Origin: an uncultured beta proteobacterium
Lineage (GTDB): Bacteria > Pseudomonadota > Gammaproteobacteria > Burkholderiales > Burkholderiaceae
Length of the DNA: 64,000 nucleotides
Reading direction: 5' to 3'
Assembly: GCA_903871735.1 (NCBI GenBank)
Contig: CAIQHU010000185.1
Coordinates: 1 to 64,000, forward strand
Below are positions 37,947 through 46,240 of this stretch, piece after piece. Each line of letters starts with the position of its first letter. Position 1 is the first letter of the stretch. The notes under the pieces are model-generated. The model searched no databases. It was not told the DNA's origin and saw nothing but the letters and a program-made list of their open reading frames with translations. A program made the translations under genes and the position numbers.

Positions 37947-39491
37947 TTAACGGCCTTTAAACGCTGGTTTTCCAAATGATTTACCACTTCTTTCCCGGCC
38001 GGGGGCATGATTACTTCGCGAGCCTGCAAAACGCTCTTCTGGTTTGGCACCGGCATTGCCAGGCTTGGCAACAAAGTCGCCAAATGGTTTTGCTGGAGTT
38101 TTAGTAGGAACATAGGTCTTGGGTTCGGTCTTACGATCTTCGCTACGCTGACCTTTGCCATATTTACTACCTTTCGATTCGTCGCTTGGCGCCCTTTTTT
38201 CGCCACCACCAAAGCCACTACCAGCAAATGCTGAACGGTTTGGCGCTCGGCCACGACCACCACCGCCACCACCGCCACCACTGCGGTTTGCTGAGCGCGG
38301 TCCTGAACGAGAGTGGCTAGAGGTCTCGGGTTTTTTTTGTGGCTCTAAACCAGGAATCACAGACGCTGCAAGAGTTTGCTGAATGAAGCGCTCGATTGCT
38401 CGAATTTTGATACGTTCACTATGCTGGGCAATCGTGATTGCTGTGCCGCTTCTACCTGCGCGACCGGTACGTCCGATGCGGTGGGTATAGTCTTCTGGCT
38501 TCATTGGGAGGCCAAAATTAATAACATGGCTAATGGTTGGAACATCGATTCCACGAGCAGCAACATCGGTTGCCACTAAGATTTTAGTCACACCTTTACG
38601 TAAAGAATCCAGTCGACGATTTCGAACTGCCTGAGGCATTGCGCCGTGGAGCGCGCTGGCAGCATAACCGTCAGCTCGCAGGTTTTCAGCAATATCTTCG
38701 CTTTCAACTTGCGTACTTGCAAAAATAACAGCTTGATCTAGCGTTGGATCAGCCAACCAGTGGCGTAGGATTTTATGTTTATGCGCCACGCTATCTGCCC
38801 AGTGCATCGTTTGGGTAATACTCGCGTGGACATCACCGGCGTGCGCTAATTCAATCCGCGTAGGATTGTTGACCAGTTCATGTGCTAACTCCATAATTCG
38901 TGGAGCGAAGGTTGCTGAAAACATGAGGGTTTGTTGTAAGGTTTCGCAACGCCGATGGATTGCCTCTAAATCATCAGCAAAGCCGAGGTCGAGCATACGA
39001 TCCGCCTCATCGACGACTAGATGTTGCACCTTATCCAGTCGAATTGCTCGACTGTCATTGAGGTCAAGAAGTCGCCCAGGAGTTGCTACAACGAGTTGCG
39101 CGCCTTTTATTTGAGCGATTTGTTTACCATAAGGCATACCACCCATGATGGTAGCTACTCGGATACCTCGACAAAATTTCACTAAATCGATTGCATCCGC
39201 GGCCACTTGCTGAGCCAACTCGCGCGTTGGACAAAGAATTAAGACTACGGGTTCAGCTCGTCCTGGGATGGGCTTACCAGTTGGATTACTTGCAATGATT
39301 TGATTGAGCAGAGGCAATAAGAACGCGGCAGTTTTTCCGCTACCGGTTTGACTACTAACCATCAGATCGCCGCCAAAAATCGCAGTTGGAATAACTTGTT
39401 CTTGGACGGGGGTAGCAAAGGTAAAGCCTAAGGCTTCAACTGCTTGTAAAAGGGGTTCAGCTAAAAGAAGTTCTTTAAATGTAACGGACAT
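37947..39491 (-). CDS. rhlE: DEAD-box RNA helicase RhlE
   Basis: An ATP-dependent RNA helicase acting in ribosome assembly, RNA turnover and cold adaptation. Motifs in order: Q motif (FTFATPVQEQVIP), SQTGSGKT, PTRELAQQ, ATPGR, DEAD at 161-164, SATF, ARGIDVP and HRIGRTGRAGR. The C-terminal ~130 residues are a basic Gly/Arg/Ser/Lys-rich tail with an RSGGGGGGGGRGRAPNR-like run, as in RhlE. Size 514 residues. The upstream 313-bp region holds several hairpins and probably regulates expression. Confidence 0.93.
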   Translation of the reverse strand: MSVTFKELLLAEPLLQAVEALGFTFATPVQEQVIPTAIFGGDLMVSSQTGSGKTAAFLLPLLNQIIASNPTGKPIPGRAEPVVLILCPTRELAQQVAADAIDLVKFCRGIRVATIMGGMPYGKQIAQIKGAQLVVATPGRLLDLNDSRAIRLDKVQHLVVDEADRMLDLGFADDLEAIHRRCETLQQTLMFSATFAPRIMELAHELVNNPTRIELAHAGDVHASITQTMHWADSVAHKHKILRHWLADPTLDQAVIFASTQVESEDIAENLRADGYAASALHGAMPQAVRNRRLDSLRKGVTKILVATDVAARGIDVPTISHVINFGLPMKPEDYTHRIGRTGRAGRSGTAITIAQHSERIKIRAIERFIQQTLAASVIPGLEPQKKPETSSHSRSGPRSANRSGGGGGGGGRGRAPNRSAFAGSGFGGGEKRAPSDESKGSKYGKGQRSEDRKTEPKTYVPTKTPAKPFGDFVAKPGNAGAKPEERFAGSRSNHAPGRERSGKSFGKPAFKGR

Positions 39492-39804
39492 ATCTATTCA
39501 CACCCCGTTTAGGGTGTCTCCAAAGTTGGCATCAGCATAGTTTAGGCATGATGCACATGGTCAAAAGGCATCGACCATCAACATTTGGAGTAGGCTCTAA
39601 AACAAATACAACGTTGTTTTAGGCGAACAAGATATGACTCTTGTTACGGCTACGTCTTGAAGACTTACAGACAAATCTAAAGGTTTACACCTAAAAGAAT
39701 TAATATGCGTCAGGGTGCTGGGGACGATGAAATATACAACAAATTGGATTATGCACGAAAACATTAGGGTTGTCCCTAATATTTTGATAAATATCTGAAA
39801 TATA
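39492..39804 (-). promoter_or_regulatory. Long structured upstream region of rhlE
   Basis: This 313-bp gene-free stretch lies upstream of rhlE and downstream of the aldehyde dehydrogenase gene, both on the minus strand. It holds a series of perfect inverted repeats: 39500-39517 (ACACCC/GGGTGT, directly before the rhlE start), 39558-39577 (TGGTC/GACCA), 39597-39622 (CTAAAACAA/TTGTTTTAG), 39626-39645 (AACAAGA/TCTTGTT) and 39654-39664 (GTCTT/AAGAC). I see no ORF. A long folded 5' UTR is common for cold-induced RNA helicase mRNAs and would allow self-regulation. Confidence 0.5.
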
Positions 39805-41211
39805 TTAAATTTTTGAAGTTTTGAGGATCTTCATGAGGCGTTGAATCCTTTTACCATAGGGCGGATGCGCTAATCGAGTCCCCCCTAAAGCCCGAATACC
39901 CAAAAAACCACGCATGCTGAGAACTGGCTTAAAGTGGCTAAATGTATCAAAACCATGTTTGCCATGATTCGAGCCCATGCCACTTGCCCCCAATCCTCCG
40001 AAGGGGAGGTTTGGATTACTGTAATGTAACAAGGTGTCGTTACAAGTAACCCCCCCGGATTGCGTTTTTTCGAGTACTTCAGCGCGCAGTTTAGCGTTAT
40101 TTCCAAACCAGTACAGGGCCAGCGGGGTTGGTAAATGATTAATCCAGTCTATCGCTTCGGACAACGAGTCATAGCAGATGATTGGTAGAATCGGGCCAAA
40201 AATTTCTTGGGTTGTCACGAGTGCTTTGCTAGGGGGGGTTAACACTAAACTTGGCATAAATGGGTAATCAATCGGGGTGGTGTCATATAAAGGGACCACT
40301 TGTCCACCACGTTGAGATGCATCAGTTAATAGGTTTTGCCAACGGTCTAGTTGCAGTGCATCGATCGGATGGGTGAGTCCACTGCCAGAAGGGTACATGA
40401 TTTGTAAAGACTTCTTCAGCGCCTCGATCAGAGGCTTTTCTTGGTTTCTTGGAACTAATAGATAGTCAGGTGCAATGCAGGTTTGCCCAGCATTGAAAAA
40501 TTTTCCATAAATAATACGACGAGCTGCATCGTCAAGAGCGGCACTTTGGTCGATGATAACTGGGGACTTGCCACCCAATTCTAGGGTTACTGGCGTTAAA
40601 TTAGCCGCTGCAGCCTGCGCAACTAATTGACCAACACGGGTACTGCCGGTAAAAAATAAATGATCAAACGGCAGATCTGCAAAGGCTTGAGCTACTTGCT
40701 GATTGCCTGTAATAATAGATATTTCGATGGGGTTGAAATACTGTGCAATGAGTTTGGCAAGATAGCCAGAAGTTCTTGGGGAGCGTTCAGACGGCTTAAG
40801 CCAGACTTGATTTCCAGCAGCAATAGCGGCAATCGCTGGGCTGAGTGCAAGACTCAGAGGATAGTTCCACGGGCTCATAATCCCCACGATTCCCTTTGGT
40901 TCGGGTAATAACTCACTCCTACTAGGCCAAAGGTGTATTGGTGTTTTAATGGGGACTGGTTTAGTCCACATTTCTAAATTTTTTACAGCCAGATTTGCGG
41001 CTTGCCTAATCGTAGTCAATTCAGCTAATTGTGTTTCAATGATGTTACGGAAGCCAAAGTCAGCTTGAATCACTTTGCAGATATTTTCTTCATTTTCATT
41101 TAGCATAGTAACTAAACGTAAAATACGATTTTTTCTGGCTACCAAAGATGGTCGTGGTTCGTTCCAGTAAGCTTGCTTTAATTGTTCAAAGTCAAAAAAT
41201 AATGTGTTCAT
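39805..41211 (-). CDS. Coniferyl-aldehyde-dehydrogenase-like aldehyde dehydrogenase
   Basis: An NAD(P)-dependent aldehyde dehydrogenase of 468 residues. The catalytic pair is present: Glu211 in LELGGKSPV and Cys245 in GQTCIAPDYLL; NPWNYP-type motif appears as SPWNYPLSLAL and the C-terminal NLPFGGLGASGMGSNHGKHGF is conserved. The sequence is of the coniferyl aldehyde dehydrogenase (CalB-like) subfamily, which includes a C-terminal amphipathic tail, here basic (YGKRIQRLMKILKTSKI). Substrate could be aromatic or long-chain aldehydes. Two 7-base G/C runs (40060-40066 and 40232-40238) lie in the gene. Its start is 19 bp from the divergent msrA start. Confidence 0.88.
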   Translation of the reverse strand: MNTLFFDFEQLKQAYWNEPRPSLVARKNRILRLVTMLNENEENICKVIQADFGFRNIIETQLAELTTIRQAANLAVKNLEMWTKPVPIKTPIHLWPSRSELLPEPKGIVGIMSPWNYPLSLALSPAIAAIAAGNQVWLKPSERSPRTSGYLAKLIAQYFNPIEISIITGNQQVAQAFADLPFDHLFFTGSTRVGQLVAQAAAANLTPVTLELGGKSPVIIDQSAALDDAARRIIYGKFFNAGQTCIAPDYLLVPRNQEKPLIEALKKSLQIMYPSGSGLTHPIDALQLDRWQNLLTDASQRGGQVVPLYDTTPIDYPFMPSLVLTPPSKALVTTQEIFGPILPIICYDSLSEAIDWINHLPTPLALYWFGNNAKLRAEVLEKTQSGGVTCNDTLLHYSNPNLPFGGLGASGMGSNHGKHGFDTFSHFKPVLSMRGFLGIRALGGTRLAHPPYGKRIQRLMKILKTSKI

Positions 41212-41230
41212 AAATTACTAGGTAAATACA

Positions 41231-41794
41231 ATGAGTCAATCGAATAATGTGTTGGGATCCAAACAGTTAGCTACGCTTGGTGGTGGTTGTTTTTGGTGTT
41301 TAGACGCTGTTTATCAAGAATTGGTAGGCATTCATCGAGTAGTTTGTGGATACGCTGGCGGCCATGTTTTAAATCCTGATTATGAAAGTGTTTGTCGTGG
41401 CATCACTGGGCATGCCGAAGTGGTACAACTCCATTTTAATCCTGAGGAGATTTCTTTTCGACAAATCTTAGAGGTATTTTTTGTGATTCATGATCCAACC
41501 ACTTTAAATCAGCAGGGGCATGATATTGGATCACAGTATCGTTCGGTCATTTATTGCGAGGATGATGATCAAATGAAGGAGTCGTCACAGATTATTCAAG
41601 AACTAGCTCTTCAGGGCGTATATCGAGAACCCATTGTGACAGAAATAAAGACAGCTCCCATGTTTTATGCTGCGGAGGATTATCATCAGAATTATTTTGC
41701 AACCCACCCACACCAAGGTTATTGCATTGGGGTAGTCGCTCCGAAGGTGGAAAAATTTAGAAAAACCTTTATTCAACTCCAAAAAAATAAATAA
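41231..41794 (+). CDS. msrA: Peptide methionine sulfoxide reductase MsrA
   Basis: MsrA repairs methionine-S-sulfoxide in proteins. The catalytic motif GGGCFWC holds Cys20; VVCGYAGGHV, GHAEVVQ, and DPTTLNQQGHDIGSQYRS are further family signatures. Length 187 residues. No C-terminal recycling cysteine motif (GYC) other than GYCIG at about residue 165 is seen, which fits the MsrA class using that Cys. It is divergent from the aldehyde dehydrogenase gene. Confidence 0.94.
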   Translation: MSQSNNVLGSKQLATLGGGCFWCLDAVYQELVGIHRVVCGYAGGHVLNPDYESVCRGITGHAEVVQLHFNPEEISFRQILEVFFVIHDPTTLNQQGHDIGSQYRSVIYCEDDDQMKESSQIIQELALQGVYREPIVTEIKTAPMFYAAEDYHQNYFATHPHQGYCIGVVAPKVEKFRKTFIQLQKNK

Positions 41795-41831
41795 GCTAGC
41801 ACTGCGCTAAGTGGTGATTGCAGGATTTTTC

Positions 41832-42467
41832 CTAGGGGGCTAGACGACGCATGTGCCAACTATTCTCCTGGAAAGAAAAGGCTATTCGGTCATGTAAGCG
41901 AGATGCCCGACCTTGCCAAAACTCTATTTTATTGGCTTTGACTTTGTAACCTCCCCAGTGGGGTGGTCGTGGCGGCGTGTTGCCATAAAGTTCTTTAAAC
42001 TGCTCTTCTTGAGTAACCAAAAATTCACGGTTCGGAATGACTTGACTTTGTGGCGAGGCCCAAGCACCAATTCTAGATTCGATCGGTCTAGAGTGGTAAT
42101 AGGCATCACTCCGAGAGGAATCTAATTGGGAGGCGACGCCCTCAATTCGAACTTGCCGCTCAAGTTCATGCCAGAAAAATAAAAGTGCCACATTTGGATT
42201 GTTGGCAATCTCATGACCTTTTTGGCTTGTGTAATTTGTATAAAAGATAAAGGAGTCTTCTGTGATCCCTTTTAGAAGTACAATCCTAGCGCTAGGTAGG
42301 CCATTTGATGAGATGGTGGCTAAGGTCATCGCATGTGGTTCAGGGCATTTTGCAGCAGAGGCTTGCTCAAACCAGCTTTGAAATTGCAGTATAGGGTTTT
42401 GGGCAATATCTTCTTCAGATAAGCTGCCTTGTGAGTATGTTTTTCTTAAATCAGCTAAATTAGTCAT
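41832..42467 (-). CDS. pdxH: Pyridoxine/pyridoxamine 5'-phosphate oxidase PdxH
   Basis: PdxH is the FMN enzyme that makes pyridoxal phosphate from PNP or PMP. Motifs: PHAMTLATIS, SARIVLLKGI, FYTNYTSQKGHEIANNP, RQVRIEGVA and the C-terminal WQGRASRLHDRIAF with RLAP at the end. An upstream in-frame ATG at 42488 exists, but MTNLADLRKTY from ATG 42467 is the usual start (211 residues). It is divergent from tcdA; with 42488 the two genes would overlap. Confidence 0.93.
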   Translation of the reverse strand: MTNLADLRKTYSQGSLSEEDIAQNPILQFQSWFEQASAAKCPEPHAMTLATISSNGLPSARIVLLKGITEDSFIFYTNYTSQKGHEIANNPNVALLFFWHELERQVRIEGVASQLDSSRSDAYYHSRPIESRIGAWASPQSQVIPNREFLVTQEEQFKELYGNTPPRPPHWGGYKVKANKIEFWQGRASRLHDRIAFSFQENSWHMRRLAP

Positions 42468-42486
42468 TGATAGAGTATAGCGAGTC

Positions 42487-43278
42487 ATGAATAATTCGAA
42501 AAGTGTTCCAGAGCAACAATTAGAGTCTTTGGTCGGGGTCGACCCGAATCAACGTCGCTTGGGGGGAGTAGCTCGACTATTTGGTGAAGACGGTTTTGCA
42601 GCATTACAAAAGGCCCATGTTTTGGTGGTTGGTTTGGGCGGGGTTGGCTCTTGGGCGGCCGAGGCACTGGCTAGAAGTGCAGTTGGTGAGATTACCCTGA
42701 TGGATTATGACCATATTTCCATGAGTAACGTCAATCGTCAACTGCATGCCATTGAGGGTGATTTTGGTAAATCGAAAGTGGCAGCGATGGCAGATCGACT
42801 TTTAGCTATAAACCCTGATTTGAAGGTTCATCAGTTAGACCATTTTATCAAACCTGACAATGTTGGGCAGTATGTTTTGCCTGGCATGGCGGTCCTTGAT
42901 GCGACAGATGACATATTGAGTAAGGTGGCGATGGCGGTTTGGTGCGTCAGACAAAATAGCGCCTTTGTAATGAGTGGTGCTGCAGGTGGAAAGCTTGATC
43001 CTACTCAAATTAGTATCGATGATTTATCAAAGACTACGCATGATCCTATTCTGTCAAAAATTCGTGGGATTTTAAGAAAATCATATGGCTTTGAGTCTGA
43101 CCCTAAAAAGAGGATGCGGGTGCGAGTCGTTTATTCTGGAGAATCTAGGATAAGTCGCTCACAGGGCGGATTATCCTGCGCGGGTTATGGCTCGACGGTG
43201 ACTGTAACGGCTAGTTTTGGCTTTGTAGCGGCGGCAGAACTCATGAATCAAATTATGCGTTTACATAAATCGGTCTAA
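42487..43278 (+). CDS. tcdA: tRNA threonylcarbamoyladenosine dehydratase TcdA
   Basis: TcdA (CsdL) is an E1-like ATP-dependent enzyme that cyclises t6A37 to ct6A in tRNA. The 263-residue protein starts RRLGGVARLFGEDGF and has the Rossmann-type ATP motif VLVVGLGGVGSW (from residue 45), DYDHISMSNVNRQLHA, and a C-terminal GLSCAGYGSTVTVTASFG. It overlaps the convergent DUF1854 gene by 18 bp at their 3' ends. Confidence 0.93.
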   Translation: MNNSKSVPEQQLESLVGVDPNQRRLGGVARLFGEDGFAALQKAHVLVVGLGGVGSWAAEALARSAVGEITLMDYDHISMSNVNRQLHAIEGDFGKSKVAAMADRLLAINPDLKVHQLDHFIKPDNVGQYVLPGMAVLDATDDILSKVAMAVWCVRQNSAFVMSGAAGGKLDPTQISIDDLSKTTHDPILSKIRGILRKSYGFESDPKKRMRVRVVYSGESRISRSQGGLSCAGYGSTVTVTASFGFVAAAELMNQIMRLHKSV

Positions 43279-43728
43279 AACTTTTTTACTAAACTTATCG
43301 AGATTTTTTTTATTTCGAATTAAATATTGGATACCATTGGCATCGGTGATTAATAGATCTTCTTCACTGACCCGGCGAATATCTTGTTCAGATTTAAGTT
43401 TTAGGCGAGTTTTACCTCGATTGGTATGCACGTCCCAAATACTCGGTAGTGCAAAGGTGTTGAGATGTACTATTTTTTCAATTTCTGGGATGAACTCAAA
43501 AAAAGATAACTCTGTTTGGATTAACTCTTTGAGGTTGTTTGGCAGTTGACTCAGATCGTTTAACCAGACAAGTTCATGGCCATTTTGATCCACAATTGCA
43601 AACCCATGCGATGGATTACTGATTGGAAAAGCCCGAATGATTCGGATACTTGGATGGACAATGCCTTGCGCATCGATTAAGCTAATTGCGCCAAACTGGT
43701 CTTTTGTGAGGTTGAAATTGATCATCAT
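43261..43728 (-). CDS. DUF1854 protein of the cyanophycin locus
   Basis: A 155-residue protein of the DUF1854 family, which co-occurs with cyanophycin synthetase and a dedicated ABC protein in betaproteobacteria. Seen: PSIRIIRAFPISNPSHGFAIVD near residue 26, then LVWLNDLSQLPNNLKELI and the conserved EFIPEIEKIVHLNTFALPSIWDVHTNRG (about residues 77-104). Cytoplasmic, no signal. Function unknown. It is the second gene of a unit with the ABC protein gene, 9 bp downstream of it. Confidence 0.85.
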   Translation of the reverse strand: MMINFNLTKDQFGAISLIDAQGIVHPSIRIIRAFPISNPSHGFAIVDQNGHELVWLNDLSQLPNNLKELIQTELSFFEFIPEIEKIVHLNTFALPSIWDVHTNRGKTRLKLKSEQDIRRVSEEDLLITDANGIQYLIRNKKNLDKFSKKVLDRFM

Positions 43729-43737
43729 GAGGTCTTA

Positions 43738-46014
43738 TTAAATCGCTTGGGCAATTTCTGCGGCATGCCTTGCTTGGGCTTGGTAGAGTAGATAGTATGC
43801 TCCTTGCGCACGCATTAATTCGTCATGATTGCCAACTTCCACGATTTCGCCTTTATCTAATACGATGAGTCGATCTGCTTTTCTCAGCGTTGACAAGCGA
43901 TGTGCAATGGCTAAGGTTGTTCTACCTTGCACTAAATTGTCGAGGGCTTTTTGAATTTCTTTTTCGGTAGTTGTATCGACTGAGGAGGTAGCTTCGTCAA
44001 GGATTAAGATTTTAGGGTCAATGAGGAGTGCTCTAGCGATTGAGATACGTTGTCTTTCGCCACCCGATAATGACTGCCCGCGCTCACCCACTAGTGAGTC
44101 ATAGCCGAGTGGGAGGCGAAGGATAAACTCGTGGGCATTAGCGGCTTTTGCTGCTTGGATAACTTCTTCCTTGGTCGCAGTCGGTTTGCCATAGGCGATA
44201 TTATCCGCAATCGTACCAAAAAATAAAAAGGGTTCTTGGAGGACCATTCCAAATTGTTGGCGAAGCTCGGAGATGGCAATCGATCTGACATCCACGCCAT
44301 CGATTTTGACTGAGCCATCGCTGACATCGTAGAAGCGGCAAATCAGGTTCACCAAGGTACTTTTCCCGGATCCACTATGACCAACTAGGCCAATCATTTC
44401 GCCGGGCGCGATACTGAGCGTTATATTTTTAGTGACAGCGCGGTTGCCATAGCGAAAACCAACTTGATTCAGCTCAATTTTTCCGCGCACGGGTTGGGTC
44501 ATTGGAGTTGGGTTTGGAGTATCTGGCACACTGGATTGATGATCTAATATATCGAAGATCCGTTTAGCTCCCGCGGCCGCTTTTTGGGTATGCGAGACGA
44601 TCCGACTCATCGAGTCCATCCGCCCATAAAACCGACTGATATAAGCTAAAAAAGCCGTTAGTACACCAACGGTAATTGTGTCATGCGCAACTTGATAGAT
44701 ACCAAAGGCCCAAACGACTAAAAGTCCAACCTCGGTGAGAAGAGTGACGGTTGGGGCGAATGAGGACCAAATTCGATTGACACGATCATTGACTTCCAGA
44801 TTACGTTGGTTGGCTAGAATAAAGCGATTGTTTTCGCGGTCCTCTTGGGCAAAGGCTTTAACTACTCGAATTCCGGGGATTGTATCGGATAGAACATTAT
44901 TGACCTCAGACCAGTTACGGTCTACTTTTTCAAAGCCAAAGCGCAATTTGTCACGGACAAAATGAATCATCCAAGCGATGAATGGCAGAGGCAGGAGGGT
45001 AACGGCAGCTAGGAGTGGATCAATACTGATAAGAATGACGGCGGTCATCAAGAGCATGAGCATATCAGTAAAAAAATCTAATAAATGTAACGACAAGAAG
45101 ATACAGATCCGGTCTGTTTCATTGCCTATTCGGGTCATTAGGTCACCAGTTCTTTTCGCCCCAAAATACTCCAGTGATAGATGCAAGAGGTGTTGAAATG
45201 TTTTGGTGCGCAGCTCCATACCTATACGTTCACTAACAAGTGCCAAGATGTATGTTTTCCACCAGCCAAGTCCCCAGGCACAGCATGCTGCAAGGAGCAG
45301 ACCTGCAAGGTAGATGCCTGCTAGTTCAAAGTCCATGACTTGGGTTTTTTGAAAAGGAATGAGTACATCGTCCATGAGTGGCATGGTGATATAGGGGGGC
45401 ACTAAGGTCGCGCCAGTAGAGAGGAGGGTTAGGAAAAAACCGAGGATTAATTCCTTTTTATACGGCTTGGCAAATCTCCAAAGCTTAAAGAGGGTAAGGG
45501 TCGATGGGGGAATTTCTGTTTCGGGATCACAATACAGGCATTTTTCTTGGTCTTGGGCAATAGGATTTTGACAAATTTGGCAGGTAAGATGTGGCCCAAT
45601 ATGTTCGGAGTCGAGTCGGCTATTCAAGTCAAGTTGAGATAGAAGAACTGTACAGTTTTCCTTAAATTGGGTAATTGAGGGGTTGAGAGCAAGGGTGTGA
45701 TGCCAAGCTTGAATACGGCCTTGTGGGCTCATTAATGTGAGGTGACCAACACCTGCATGATCAGAATGTTGGAAATAAGCCCCAGGGGGGATCTGCCAAG
45801 TTCCTTCTAGATGGCCGGACTCATGAATTTGATCGATTCGTGCAAAATCATGGGAGGTCTTTTCAGAAAGGATGAGGAGTGCTTTTGCGAAGTGGAGTTG
45901 TTGGTTTAAATCGATTTCAACCCAAGTTGATAATGTGGATTCATGCGTTTTACACAATGCTTGCACTGCAGGATTTGATTGCCAGCGTTGGGGGAGCTGT
46001 ATAGTAGAGATCAT
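43738..46014 (-). CDS. Cyanophycin-associated ABC transporter (fused membrane and ATPase half-transporter)
   Basis: A 758-residue type IV ABC exporter half with an unusual ~185-residue N-terminal extension. The extension contains a DUF1854-like/soluble region and a four-cysteine zinc-ribbon motif (Cys145, 148, 159, 162). Six membrane helices follow (LILGFFLTLLSTGATLVPPY onward). The NBD has Walker A GHSGSGKST (Lys551), LSGGERQRISIARALLI, and LILDEATSSVD. Such proteins are linked to cphA genes by neighbourhood; the substrate is unknown and could be a dipeptide or an assembly factor. It is divergent from cphA'. Confidence 0.88.
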   Translation of the reverse strand: MISTIQLPQRWQSNPAVQALCKTHESTLSTWVEIDLNQQLHFAKALLILSEKTSHDFARIDQIHESGHLEGTWQIPPGAYFQHSDHAGVGHLTLMSPQGRIQAWHHTLALNPSITQFKENCTVLLSQLDLNSRLDSEHIGPHLTCQICQNPIAQDQEKCLYCDPETEIPPSTLTLFKLWRFAKPYKKELILGFFLTLLSTGATLVPPYITMPLMDDVLIPFQKTQVMDFELAGIYLAGLLLAACCAWGLGWWKTYILALVSERIGMELRTKTFQHLLHLSLEYFGAKRTGDLMTRIGNETDRICIFLSLHLLDFFTDMLMLLMTAVILISIDPLLAAVTLLPLPFIAWMIHFVRDKLRFGFEKVDRNWSEVNNVLSDTIPGIRVVKAFAQEDRENNRFILANQRNLEVNDRVNRIWSSFAPTVTLLTEVGLLVVWAFGIYQVAHDTITVGVLTAFLAYISRFYGRMDSMSRIVSHTQKAAAGAKRIFDILDHQSSVPDTPNPTPMTQPVRGKIELNQVGFRYGNRAVTKNITLSIAPGEMIGLVGHSGSGKSTLVNLICRFYDVSDGSVKIDGVDVRSIAISELRQQFGMVLQEPFLFFGTIADNIAYGKPTATKEEVIQAAKAANAHEFILRLPLGYDSLVGERGQSLSGGERQRISIARALLIDPKILILDEATSSVDTTTEKEIQKALDNLVQGRTTLAIAHRLSTLRKADRLIVLDKGEIVEVGNHDELMRAQGAYYLLYQAQARHAAEIAQAI

Positions 46015-46240
46015 TTGGCTTGAAAGAGTTTCATCGAAAAAGTATAGTGCAGACCTACCAACTTCTCCTAATTCATCTCAGATGCTTTAAAAAGGTCGTC
46101 GATTCAGGTAAATTAACGCCCTTTCAGATTGATATATTTGTCAACTTTTTTAATTAAAAAGAGTTAAGTAGTTATTATTCCTATGATTACATATTCCTGG
46201 CTAATTGCACTTTTCACCTTCTGCGCTAAATCGTCACAAA
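46015..46240. promoter_or_regulatory. Divergent control region of the cyanophycin locus
   Basis: This 226-bp region separates the ABC transporter gene from cphA'. It contains a near-palindrome AACTTTTTTAATTAAAAAG plus AGTT at 46143-46165, with perfect core TTTTTAATTAAAAA (46147-46160). That could be an operator or an UP-type A-tract serving either promoter. No ribosome site precedes ATG 46241 clearly. Confidence 0.35.

Noticed and set aside
38155-38382. Plus-strand open frame rich in proline opposite the rhlE tail
   Set aside because: It is the antisense of the Gly/Arg-rich RhlE C-terminal repeat; no ribosome site or family resemblance.
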